Positions 46,495 through 54,375 of a stretch of 64,000 bases of DNA are shown in pieces. Origin of the DNA: Betaproteobacteria bacterium. GTDB lineage: Bacteria; Pseudomonadota; Gammaproteobacteria; Burkholderiales; Rhodocyclaceae. The translations under genes were made by a program, and so were the position numbers. Numbering within the stretch: the stretch's first letter is position 1; each line of letters begins with the position of its first letter. The notes below the pieces were generated by a model. That model was not told the origin of the DNA. It made no database searches and saw only the letters and a program-made list of their open reading frames with translations. The stretch covers positions 36,858-100,857 of the forward strand of contig WRIU01000009.1 in the NCBI GenBank assembly GCA_009782565.1. The letters are read 5' to 3'.

Positions 46495-47100
46495 GTGACT
46501 ACGCTCCAAATGCCCGCTCCAAAGGTTCCGGCCATTACGGTCGGTCTGCGTCCTTTCGATTTTCAACCGTCTGCATCCGGCGAACTCCCGGCAGTATCGA
46601 CGCTGCTGGTTACGGTTTGCGCTCTGCCTGGTGGTACTGTCCGCCTTGAATTCGCGCTCGAAGGCCATATCGGGGCTTTGCGCGTACCGGAATCGGAAGC
46701 GCCACCGTCCGACCCATTATGGCAACACACTTGTTTCGAGGCGTTCATTTCCGCGCCGGATGGGGAACACTATCGCGAATACAACTTTTCGCCCGCCGGA
46801 CAGTGGGCGGCGAGCGAATTCCTGCACTACCGCGAACATGGGCATGCGCTCGGAGAGGAAAATCCCGCGTTGCTGCCCATCACGAGCGCCCGGTGCGAAG
46901 ACCGGCTCACCCTCACAGCCGAAGTGCCGCCCATGCTGTTGCCCACCTCGCCTATCCTGCGGATCGGGCTTGCGGCGGTGATCGAGCATGAAGATGGGAG
47001 CCTCGAATACTGGGCCGTCCATCATCCGGCTGAACGTCCCGATTTTCACCATGCTGACGGCTGGACGCTGCGGCTTGACAAACGGTTGGTGACCCAATGA
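46495..47100 (+). CDS. DOMON-like domain protein
   Basis: 201 residues from GTG 46495, or 196 from ATG 46510; neither has a strong ribosome site. Beta-sandwich pattern with LWQHTCFEAFISAPDGEHYR and EYNFSPAGQWAASEF, characteristic of small DOMON-like proteins that may bind heme or sugar. Its stop overlaps the next ATG (ATGA), coupling it to the NamZ-type gene. Confidence 0.78.
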   Translation: MTTLQMPAPKVPAITVGLRPFDFQPSASGELPAVSTLLVTVCALPGGTVRLEFALEGHIGALRVPESEAPPSDPLWQHTCFEAFISAPDGEHYREYNFSPAGQWAASEFLHYREHGHALGEENPALLPITSARCEDRLTLTAEVPPMLLPTSPILRIGLAAVIEHEDGSLEYWAVHHPAERPDFHHADGWTLRLDKRLVTQ

Positions 47101-48311
47101 ATCCCCAATTTCTGACTGGCCTGGAACGTTTGCTCGCCGAACCGGAACTGGCTCGCCCGCTTGCGGGTCGCCGTGTGGCGCTGCTTGCCCATCCCGCCTC
47201 GGTCACGGGGGGGCTCGTCCACGCGCTCGATGCGCTGGCAAACCTGCCCGACGTAAAATTTTCCGCCGCGTTCGGGCCGCAACATGGATTGCGCGGCGAC
47301 AAGCAAGACAACATGATCGAGTCGCCCGACACCATCGACCCCGTGCACGGCATCCCCGTGTTCAGCCTCTACGGCAAGGTGCGCCGCCCAAGCGCGGAAA
47401 TGATGGACAGTTTCGATGTCCTGCTCGTCGATCTGCAAGACCTGGGCTGCCGCATCTACACCTTCATCACCACCCTGCGCTATGTTCTCGAAGAAGCGGC
47501 TCGTTGCGGCAAATCGGTCTGGGTACTCGACCGCCCCAATCCGGTAGGCCGTCCAGTGGAGGGGCTGTTGCTGCGTCCCGATTGGGAGAGCTTCGTCGGC
47601 GCGGGCGCGTTGCCGATGCGCCACGGCCTGACTCTGGGCGAACTGGGGCGCTGGTTTATTGCCACCCTGGGGCTGGATGTCGACTACCGCGTCATCGAGA
47701 TGGAAGGCTGGCGTCCCGACGACGCGCCGGGTTACGGTTGGCCGACCGGACGCGCGTGGGTCAACCCAAGCCCCAACGCTTCCAACCTGTCAATGGCTCG
47801 CGCCTATGCCGGAACCGTGATGCTCGAAGGCACGACGCTTTCCGAAGGACGCGGTACGACCCGCCCGCTCGAACTCTTCGGCGCGGCAGGTCTTGACGTT
47901 CCCGCCCTGCTCGGCGCGATGCGCGCGCTCGCGCCACTATGGATGGAAGGTTGCCGTCTGCGCGCATGCTGGTTCGAGCCGACCTTTCACAAGCACACCG
48001 GGCAGTTGTGCGCGGGGGTGCAAATCCATGTCGAAGACGGCCATTACGAGCACGACGCTTTCCGTCCGTGGCGGCTGATGGCGCTTGCCTTCAAGGCACT
48101 GCGCCAGATCGAGCCAGATTATCCGCTGTGGCGCGATTTCCCTTACGAATACGAATATGACCGCCTGGCCATCGACTTCATCAACGGCAGCCCGTTGTTG
48201 CGCGAATGGGTGGATGACCCCGCCGCATTGCCCGCCGATCTCGATGCCCTGGCGGCGGCGGATGAGGCCGCTTGGCACGAAAGCCGCCGCCCGTTCCTGC
48301 TTTATCCCTGA
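47097..48311 (+). CDS. DUF1343 / NamZ-type exo-beta-N-acetylmuramidase
   Basis: 404 residues. RVALLAHPASVTGGLVHALD, AAFGPQHGLRGDKQDNM, VLLVDLQDLGCRIYTFITTL and LDRPNPVGRPVEG are the family's marks. Founding member NamZ cleaves MurNAc from the non-reducing end of muropeptides for recycling. No signal peptide, so it would act on cytoplasmic wall fragments. Length is typical. Confidence 0.85.
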   Translation: MNPQFLTGLERLLAEPELARPLAGRRVALLAHPASVTGGLVHALDALANLPDVKFSAAFGPQHGLRGDKQDNMIESPDTIDPVHGIPVFSLYGKVRRPSAEMMDSFDVLLVDLQDLGCRIYTFITTLRYVLEEAARCGKSVWVLDRPNPVGRPVEGLLLRPDWESFVGAGALPMRHGLTLGELGRWFIATLGLDVDYRVIEMEGWRPDDAPGYGWPTGRAWVNPSPNASNLSMARAYAGTVMLEGTTLSEGRGTTRPLELFGAAGLDVPALLGAMRALAPLWMEGCRLRACWFEPTFHKHTGQLCAGVQIHVEDGHYEHDAFRPWRLMALAFKALRQIEPDYPLWRDFPYEYEYDRLAIDFINGSPLLREWVDDPAALPADLDALAAADEAAWHESRRPFLLYP

Positions 48312-48354
48312 TCCCTGATTTTCGCGGAAGCCCAGCCTTTCCCGGAGCGCCAAC

Positions 48355-49299
48355 ATGACGACAAACGCCCTCAAGATATTTGCCTGCAACTCCAACGAAC
48401 CGCTTGCCCGCGAGATTTGCAGCCGGCTTGGCATGCCCTTGTCGCAACTCGAAGTCTCGCGTTTTTCCAACGACAACCTGCATGTGCAAATCCTGGAGAA
48501 CGTGCGCGAGCGCGATGTGTTTGTCGTGCAATCCTTCACCGAATCGGTGAGCCATCACATCATGGAACTGCTGATTACGCTGGATGCGTTGCGTAGCGCC
48601 TCGGCCCAGCGCATCACGGCGGTGATTCCCTATTACTCCTACGCGCGCTCGGACAAAAAGGACAAACCGAGAATTTCGATCACCGGGCGCTTGATGGCCG
48701 ACATGCTCGTCGCCGCCGGGGCGAACCGCGTACTGACGATGGATTTGCACGCCGATCAGGTGCATGGCTTCTTCAGTGTGCCGGTCGACCACCTCACCGC
48801 GATTCCGGTCATCGCCGAACATTTCCGTAGTCGCTTCGATCTCTCGAATATGGTTGCGGTAGCGACCGACGCGGGGGGAGCCAAGCGGGTCGGCCGCTTT
48901 TCCGAACGGCTCGGCATTCCGATGGCGATTATCGACAAGCGCCGCATTACCGATACTGAGGTCAAACAGGGTCAAGTGGTCGGCGATGTGAGTGGGCGCG
49001 ACGCGGTCATTTTTGAAGATGAGATTGCCACAGGCGGTACGCTGATCTCAACCATCGAGACCCTGCGCGCCGCCGGGGCGAAAAGCGTCCATGCCGGCGC
49101 GGTGCACGGGGTGCTGTGCGGCCCGGCCATCGAGCGCTTGCGTGAAGCGCCTGTCGATTCCGTCGTCGTCACCAACACCGTGCAAGTCGCGCCGGAAAAA
49201 CGGCTCGACAAACTCACCATCCTGACCGTCGCCCCGCTTTTCGCCGCCGCTATCGAGCGCATTCATAGCGGGGCAAGCGTCGGCGCGCTGTTCGCGTAG
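48355..49299 (+). CDS. ribose-phosphate pyrophosphokinase paralogue
   Basis: 314 residues, Prs fold: FACNSNEPLAREICSRLG, VSRFSNDNLHVQILENVRER, PYYSYARSDKKDKPRISITG, MDLHADQVHGFF, IIDKRR. The PRPP loop reads FEDEIATGGT where canonical enzymes have DDMIDTGGT, losing one acidic residue. It therefore probably is not the main housekeeping Prs, which in this group lies with rplY and pth. It could still make PRPP or a related pyrophosphate sugar. Confidence 0.82.
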   Translation: MTTNALKIFACNSNEPLAREICSRLGMPLSQLEVSRFSNDNLHVQILENVRERDVFVVQSFTESVSHHIMELLITLDALRSASAQRITAVIPYYSYARSDKKDKPRISITGRLMADMLVAAGANRVLTMDLHADQVHGFFSVPVDHLTAIPVIAEHFRSRFDLSNMVAVATDAGGAKRVGRFSERLGIPMAIIDKRRITDTEVKQGQVVGDVSGRDAVIFEDEIATGGTLISTIETLRAAGAKSVHAGAVHGVLCGPAIERLREAPVDSVVVTNTVQVAPEKRLDKLTILTVAPLFAAAIERIHSGASVGALFA

Positions 49300-49345
49300 A
49301 TAATAGGATTAAAATTCATATCTTTCTGCTCACTCGGATCGTCTC

Positions 49346-51205
49346 ATGCCTCAGTACCGTTCCAGCCTCTCCACTTCCGGTCGAAACATGGCGGGCGCGC
49401 GCGCGCTGTGGCGCGCCACGGGCATGCGGGACGGGGACTTCGGCAAACCGATCATCGCCGTCGCCAACAGCTTCACCCAGTTCGTTCCGGGGCATGTGCA
49501 CCTGAAGGACCTCGGCCAACTGGTCGCGCGCGAGATCGAATCTGCGGGGGGCGTAGCGCGGGAATTCAATACCATTGCCATCGACGACGGCATTGCGATG
49601 GGGCATGGCGGCATGCTCTACTCGCTCCCCTCGCGCGACTTGATCGCCGATTCGGTCGAATACATGGCTAACGCCCACACCGCCGACGCGCTGGTCTGCA
49701 TCTCGAACTGCGACAAGATCACGCCGGGCATGCTAATGGCGGCATTGAGGCTGAACATCCCGGCGATTTTCGTCTCCGGCGGTCCGATGGAAGCGGGCAA
49801 GCTCAAGTGGGAAACAAAACTCATGTCGCTTGATCTCATCGACGCGATGATCAAGGCGGCTGACAAAAACTGCTCGGACGATGAAATCAGCGCAGTCGAG
49901 CGCGCTGCCTGCCCGACCTGCGGCTCGTGTTCGGGCATGTTTACCGCCAACTCGATGAATTGCCTCACCGAAGCCTTGGGTTTGTCCCTGCCGGGGAACG
50001 GTACGCTGGTAGCGACCCATGCCGACCGCGAGGGTCTGTTCCGCGAGGCCGGGCGGCGCATCGTCGAAATGGCGAAACGCTATTACGAGCAGGATGACGA
50101 CACCGTGCTGCCGCGTTCGATTGCCCGCTTTGAAGCGTTCGAGAACGCGATGAGCCTCGATGTGGCAATGGGCGGCTCGACCAATACCGTCCTGCACTTG
50201 CTGGCCGCCGCGCGCGAAGCCGGGGTGAATTTCACCATGAAGGACATTGACCGCCTGTCGCGCCGTGTACCCTGTTTGTGCAAGGTCGCTCCGGCAGTGG
50301 GCAACGTTCATATCGAGGACGTTCACCACGCCGGAGGCGTGATGGGCATCCTGGGAGAACTCGACCGGGCCGGACTGCTTCACCGCGACATCCCCACCGT
50401 ACAGGGCGGCACGATGAACGATGCGCTTGCGCGTTGGGACGTGATGCGCGCGCCCGATACTGCCGTGTCCGCTCTCTATCGCGCCGCGCCCGGTGGCATA
50501 CCGAGCCTGAAAGCCTTCAGCCAGGAAAAACGCTGGCCGGAACTCGACCTTGACCGCGCCCAGGGAGTGATTCGCGACCGCGCCCACGCCTTCAGCCAGG
50601 ACGGCGGGCTGGCGGTGCTTTTCGGCAACATCGCCGAAAAGGGCTGCATCGTCAAAACGGCCGGGGTCGATGAATCCATCTGGAAATTTTCCGGTAAGGC
50701 AAAGGTTTTCGAGAGCCAGGAAGACGCCGTCGATGGCATTCTCGGCGACGCGGTACAGGCGGGCGACGTGGTCGTGATCCGTTACGAAGGGCCGAAAGGC
50801 GGCCCCGGCATGCAGGAAATGCTCTACCCGACGAGCTATCTCAAATCGCGCGGCCTCGGCAAACAATGCGCGCTTCTCACTGACGGGCGCTTCTCCGGCG
50901 GCACATCGGGGCTATCCATCGGCCACGCCTCGCCGGAAGCCGCTTGCGGCGGCGCGATTGCGCTGATCGAGAACGGCGACGTCATCGAGATCGACATTCC
51001 CGGACGCAGCATCCATCTGGCGATTTCCGATGAAGAGCTTGCCCGCCGTAAGGTGGCGATGCAGGCGCGGGGCAGCATGGCATGGAAACCTATCGGACGC
51101 GAACGCCCTGTCTCGGCGGCGCTCCAGGCTTACGCGGCGCTCACCACCTCGGCGGATACCGGCGCGGTGCGCGATGTCACCCAAGCGCAACGTCAAGGAA
51201 GCTGA
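49346..51205 (+). CDS. ilvD: dihydroxy-acid dehydratase
   Basis: 619 residues. Fe-S cysteines in [84 protein letters not shown]. It makes the 2-oxo acids for valine, isoleucine, leucine and pantothenate. Consistent with leuA in the window. Complete. Confidence 0.97.
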   Translation: MPQYRSSLSTSGRNMAGARALWRATGMRDGDFGKPIIAVANSFTQFVPGHVHLKDLGQLVAREIESAGGVAREFNTIAIDDGIAMGHGGMLYSLPSRDLIADSVEYMANAHTADALVCISNCDKITPGMLMAALRLNIPAIFVSGGPMEAGKLKWETKLMSLDLIDAMIKAADKNCSDDEISAVERAACPTCGSCSGMFTANSMNCLTEALGLSLPGNGTLVATHADREGLFREAGRRIVEMAKRYYEQDDDTVLPRSIARFEAFENAMSLDVAMGGSTNTVLHLLAAAREAGVNFTMKDIDRLSRRVPCLCKVAPAVGNVHIEDVHHAGGVMGILGELDRAGLLHRDIPTVQGGTMNDALARWDVMRAPDTAVSALYRAAPGGIPSLKAFSQEKRWPELDLDRAQGVIRDRAHAFSQDGGLAVLFGNIAEKGCIVKTAGVDESIWKFSGKAKVFESQEDAVDGILGDAVQAGDVVVIRYEGPKGGPGMQEMLYPTSYLKSRGLGKQCALLTDGRFSGGTSGLSIGHASPEAACGGAIALIENGDVIEIDIPGRSIHLAISDEELARRKVAMQARGSMAWKPIGRERPVSAALQAYAALTTSADTGAVRDVTQAQRQGS

Positions 51206-51214
51206 AAATTGGAA

Positions 51215-51406
51215 ATGGACGCCGAACTCAACCGCCTCGAAGCGCAGCTTGAACAATTCATCAGCATGTATGCAGCGCTCCGCGACGAAAACCGCGAACT
51301 GCGCGCACATCAATCCCGGCTGGAAGCCGAAAATCGCCGGCTCGCGAGCAAGGTCGACCTTGCCACCGAAAAACTCGAAGCCGTGCTTGCCAGGCTGCCG
51401 CAATAA
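51215..51406 (+). CDS. small coiled-coil protein (TIGR02449/ZapB-like)
   Basis: 63 residues from ATG 51215 (a TTG at 51209, better spaced from AAGGA, would add two). It is almost entirely heptad repeat: LNRLEAQLEQFISMYAALRD ... HQSRLEAENRRLASKVDLAT. This short coiled coil is a regular partner upstream of zapA and is thought to act at the division ring. Confidence 0.85.
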   Translation: MDAELNRLEAQLEQFISMYAALRDENRELRAHQSRLEAENRRLASKVDLATEKLEAVLARLPQ

Positions 51407-51416
51407 GGAGAGGGCA

Positions 51417-51722
51417 ATGAAAGAGTCAGAGACGCTCGACATCAACCTCCTTGGCAAGGAATACCAGGTCGCATGTGTTTCGCGCGAGCGTGAAAGCCTG
51501 CTCGAAGCGGTGGACTATCTTGGAAAACGTCTCGACGAGACGGCCAGGAAATCAGGCGCTGGCAACGAGACCGTAGCAATGATGACGGCGCTCAACATTG
51601 CTCACGAATTTCTGCAACTTCTACACGGTCGCGGGTTTGATTTGCCGACCTTGAAGCGTAGAATCGGTCATATGCAGACGCGCATCGAAGGCGTGCTGGC
51701 TCAACAGGAAAAACTCTTCTGA
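51417..51722 (+). CDS. zapA: cell division protein ZapA
   Basis: 101 residues with AGGAGAGGGCA ahead. LDINLLGKEYQVACVSRERE and the C-terminal coiled coil (NETVAMMTALNIAHEFLQLL). It bundles FtsZ filaments. Followed by 6S RNA, the widespread proteobacterial arrangement. Confidence 0.95.
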   Translation: MKESETLDINLLGKEYQVACVSRERESLLEAVDYLGKRLDETARKSGAGNETVAMMTALNIAHEFLQLLHGRGFDLPTLKRRIGHMQTRIEGVLAQQEKLF

Positions 51723-51754
51723 TTGGGTGGCGCGGCGGAGTTTGCGCGAGGGAA

Positions 51755-51935
51755 CAATCCCCTGCGGTGTTCGTGAAAGTCGTGAATTCCTTGAACCAAT
51801 ATTAAGAGAACGGTTGCTGACTATAAAAAACGCTGGTGTGCGCGCCCCATGCGGGTGAGCCTGATGCGGAAGGAAGGTGACCCCCTGGACCTTAGGTTCA
51901 GGATAGACCGGCAGATACGGCACCTGCGGGGGCCA
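51755..51935 (+). ncRNA. ssrS: 6S RNA
   Basis: About 180 bases just after zapA, the standard ssrS position. Terminal stem CCCCTGCGGTG pairs with CACCTGCGGGG (one bulge). CCTTGAACC (from about 51791) pairs with GGTTCAGG (about 51896) to close the central bubble that mimics an open promoter and captures sigma-70 RNA polymerase. No reading frame crosses it sensibly. Confidence 0.82.
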
Positions 51936-51937
51936 AA

Positions 51938-51971
51938 AACGAAGCGCGGCGCTGGCCGCGCTTCGTTTTTT
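51938..51971 (+). terminator. terminator of 6S RNA
   Basis: GAAGCGCGG-CGCTGG-CCGCGCTTC followed by GTTTTTT. Confidence 0.93.
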
Positions 51972-52007
51972 AGGGCGTTTTCTGTTTGAGCATTTACTAT
52001 GTTTCCC

Positions 52008-52080
52008 CCTTCCCCTCTCCCGTAAGCGGGCGAGGGTGGTGCGTAGCGCCGGAGGGGAAGGAGAGGGGCGGGGAAGAGGA
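52008..52080. repeat. C/T-G/A palindromic repeat, variant copy 4
   Basis: TTCCCCTCTCCCGTAAGCGG then a second arm with GGAGGGGAAGGAGAGGGGCG; related in composition and arm sequence to the copies at 21.1, 29.4 and 63.8 kb but more diverged. Its AGAGGA end serves as ribosome site for the next gene. Confidence 0.6.
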
Positions 52081-52887
52081 ATGACATTCGATCTTTGGTG
52101 GCTTACCTATCCCTTGCTCGGCCTCGTGGTGGGTTTTCTCGCCGGGCTGCTTGGGATAGGCGGCGGCGGCATCATGGTTCCAATGCTGGCTACCCTTTTT
52201 CTCGCCCAGGGATTCCCGCGAGAACAAGTGGTTCACATGGCGCTTGGCACCTCGATGGCGACCATCATGCTCACTTCGGCCTCCAGCTTGCGCGCACATC
52301 ACGCGCGTGGCGCGGTGAGTTGGGAAATTGTCCGCCGGATTACGCCGGGTATCCTCATGGGCACTTTTTTCGGCACATTCATCGCCTCGCGGCTCAATAC
52401 CGTGCCGTTGGCGGTGTTTTTTGCCTGCTTCATGAGTTTCGTCGCCAGCCAGATGTGGTACGACATCAAACCGAAGCCCTCGCGCGAATTGCCGGGTCAA
52501 GCCGGCATGAGCGCCGTCGGGCTGTTCATCGGCTTCATCTCGGCGCTGGTGGCCATCGGCGGCGGCTCGCTTTCCGTGCCCTTCATGGTCTGGTGCAACG
52601 TCGAGGCGCGACGCGCCATCGGCACTTCGGCGGCCATCGGTTTTCCCATTGCGCTGGCAGGCACAGCCGGTTATCTCGTCAACGGTTGGGCGGACGCGGG
52701 CATGCCGCCTCATACCCTGGGTTACATTCATTTGCCCGCCCTGGTACTGGTCGGCGGAGTCAGTGTGCTCATGGCCCCTCTCGGCGCGGCCTGCGCCCAC
52801 CGCATGCCAGTGGCGACGCTGAGAAAAATCTTCGCGGGGATACTGATTCTGCTTGCACTCAAGATGCTGTACGGCGTGTTTGCCTAA
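52081..52887 (+). CDS. TauE/SafE-family sulfite/anion permease
   Basis: 268 residues, about eight membrane helices. Two half-repeats each with the family motif: GLLGIGGGGIMVPML near the start and ALVAIGGGSLSVPFMVWCNV in the middle, plus ALGTSMATIM and AIGTSAAIGFPIAL. It moves organic or inorganic sulfur anions or small carboxylates; the substrate cannot be read from sequence. ATG at 52081 has AGAGGA directly upstream. Confidence 0.88.
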   Translation: MTFDLWWLTYPLLGLVVGFLAGLLGIGGGGIMVPMLATLFLAQGFPREQVVHMALGTSMATIMLTSASSLRAHHARGAVSWEIVRRITPGILMGTFFGTFIASRLNTVPLAVFFACFMSFVASQMWYDIKPKPSRELPGQAGMSAVGLFIGFISALVAIGGGSLSVPFMVWCNVEARRAIGTSAAIGFPIALAGTAGYLVNGWADAGMPPHTLGYIHLPALVLVGGVSVLMAPLGAACAHRMPVATLRKIFAGILILLALKMLYGVFA

Positions 52888-52949
52888 GCGGGGCGCCGGA
52901 TGGCGTTATTTATTAGAAAATTTTCATTTATCATATAAAATCCGAAGTA

Positions 52950-52977
52950 TTGATATTTATCACCATATGGGTATAAT
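52950..52977 (+). promoter_or_regulatory. promoter of the toxin-antitoxin pair, possibly leaderless
   Basis: TTGATA at 52950-52955, 16-base spacer, TATAAT at 52972-52977. Transcription would start seven or eight bases later, which is the A of the toxin ATG at 52985. TTTATCA occurs at 52927 and 52956 as a possible antitoxin operator pair; the region is much AT-richer than its flanks. Confidence 0.6.
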
Positions 52978-52984
52978 TTACCAC

Positions 52985-53356
52985 ATGGATGCCGTAAAAA
53001 AACTGGTTTGGATGGCTTCCTCCAAAAAGGACTTGAAGACAATGCCCGCGCAAGTACAAGATGTTTTCGGCTATGCCCTGTACTTGGCGCAAATCGGGAA
53101 AAAGTTTCCAAAAACAAAACCGCTTCATGGCTTTGGCTCGGCTGCGGTTCTTGAAATTGTGGAAGATGTCGGCACGAACGCTTACCGTGCCGTCTACACA
53201 GTCCGGTTTTCGGATGCGGTTTTTGTGCTGCATTGTTTCCAGAAAAAGTCCACGCGCGGCATCGCTACCCCGAAGCCGGACATGGACTTGATCATCGACC
53301 GCCTGAAACAAGCGGAAAAGCTCTCAAAGGAGAAAAGCAGCAATGGCCGAATTTGA
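52985..53356 (+). CDS. HigB/RelE-type toxin (phage Gp49-like)
   Basis: 123 residues. Gp49/HigB fold: KKLVWMASSKKDLKTMPAQV then QDVFGYALYLAQIG, KPLHGFGSAAVLEIVEDVGT, NAYRAVYTVRFSDAVFVLHC, FQKKSTRGIATPKPD. Toxins of this type cleave mRNA on the ribosome. An in-frame ATG at 52967 is upstream of the likely transcript start and so unlikely. Overlaps the antitoxin gene by 14 bases, toxin first as in higBA. Confidence 0.88.
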   Translation: MDAVKKLVWMASSKKDLKTMPAQVQDVFGYALYLAQIGKKFPKTKPLHGFGSAAVLEIVEDVGTNAYRAVYTVRFSDAVFVLHCFQKKSTRGIATPKPDMDLIIDRLKQAEKLSKEKSSNGRI

Positions 53357-53654
53357 AGAAAGCTCTGGAAATGTCTTTGCAGACCTTGGCTTGCCCGATG
53401 CCGACGAAATGCTCATCAAATCGAGGCTGGTTGCCAAAATTGCTGAAATCATCGAAACACACGGCTGGACTCAAACGCAAGCCGCGCAGATCATCGGCTT
53501 GCCGCAGCCCAAGCTGTCCAAGATGCTGAATGGACAATTCCGTGGTATCAGCCAGGCGAAGATGTTGGAATGCCTCGCTCGCCTTGGCCGCAACGTTCAG
53601 ATTGTCATCGGCCCCGAAACAGAGGTCGGCTGCATCGACGTTGTATTCGCCTGA
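53343..53654 (+). CDS. HigA/XRE-type antitoxin
   Basis: 103 residues. HTH of the antitoxin XRE class: SRLVAKIAEIIETHGWTQTQ then AAQIIGLPQPKLSKMLNGQF and ISQAKMLECLARLGRNVQIV. It neutralises the upstream toxin and likely represses the pair. The strong toxin-antitoxin order (toxin first, overlapping) matches this Gp49/XRE subfamily. Confidence 0.88.
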   Translation: MAEFEESSGNVFADLGLPDADEMLIKSRLVAKIAEIIETHGWTQTQAAQIIGLPQPKLSKMLNGQFRGISQAKMLECLARLGRNVQIVIGPETEVGCIDVVFA

Positions 53655-53697
53655 GTTTTTTTGAAGTGCATATTTTTTTCCCTCCGAGCACTGCACC

Positions 53698-54348
53698 ATG
53701 ATCGAATTCCGCATTCTTCCCGTTACCCCGTTCCAGCAAAACTGCACCCTGTTGTGGTGCGAAAAAACTCGCAAAGCAGCGGTGATCGACCCTGGCGGCG
53801 ATGTTGAGCTTATCCTCGAAGCTATCGACAAGCTCGGAATCACGGTCGAACGCATCCTGCTCACCCACGGGCACATCGACCACGTCGGCGGCGCGGTGGC
53901 GCTGGCCAAAGCGGTTTCAGCGCCCATCGAAGGGCCGCACCGGGAAGATGCTTTCCTGATCGAAGGAGATTACCTGCCCCGGCAATGCAGCATGTTCGGA
54001 CTGCCGCCAGTTGCGGGTTTCACCCCGTCGCGCTGGTTCGATGACGGCGATGAAGTGTGCATCGGTGACGAGACCCTGCAAGTCCTCCACACACCAGGGC
54101 ACACGCCGGGGCATGTCGTGTACTTCCATGCCAAGTCCAAATTGGCACAGGTGGGTGACGTGCTTTTCGCGGGCTCGATCGGGCGCACCGATTTTCCGCG
54201 CGGCGACTATTCCACCCTGATCCGTTCCATCCGCGAACATCTGTTTCCACTCGGCGACGATGTGAATTTCATCCCTGGGCACGGGCCGATGTCGTGTTTC
54301 GGCGACGAGCGCGCGCGCAATCCATACGTCGGCGACGGCCAGGTTTGA
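53698..54348 (+). CDS. MBL-fold hydrolase (YcbL/glyoxalase II-like)
   Basis: 216 residues. Zn site THGHIDHVGG, HTPGHTPGHVVY, GDVLFAGSIGRTDFPRGDY and the C-terminal GHGPMS. It hydrolyses thioesters such as S-lactoylglutathione or related compounds. Lacks the longer C-terminus of classic GloB. 27 bases before metH. Confidence 0.88.
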   Translation: MIEFRILPVTPFQQNCTLLWCEKTRKAAVIDPGGDVELILEAIDKLGITVERILLTHGHIDHVGGAVALAKAVSAPIEGPHREDAFLIEGDYLPRQCSMFGLPPVAGFTPSRWFDDGDEVCIGDETLQVLHTPGHTPGHVVYFHAKSKLAQVGDVLFAGSIGRTDFPRGDYSTLIRSIREHLFPLGDDVNFIPGHGPMSCFGDERARNPYVGDGQV

Positions 54349-54375
54349 TTTGACCGGGCAAAAGTAATCAAGGAC

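Noticed and set aside
54349..54375. SAH or cobalamin riboswitch controlling metH
   Set aside because: Only 27 bases separate metH from the upstream gene, too short for either.
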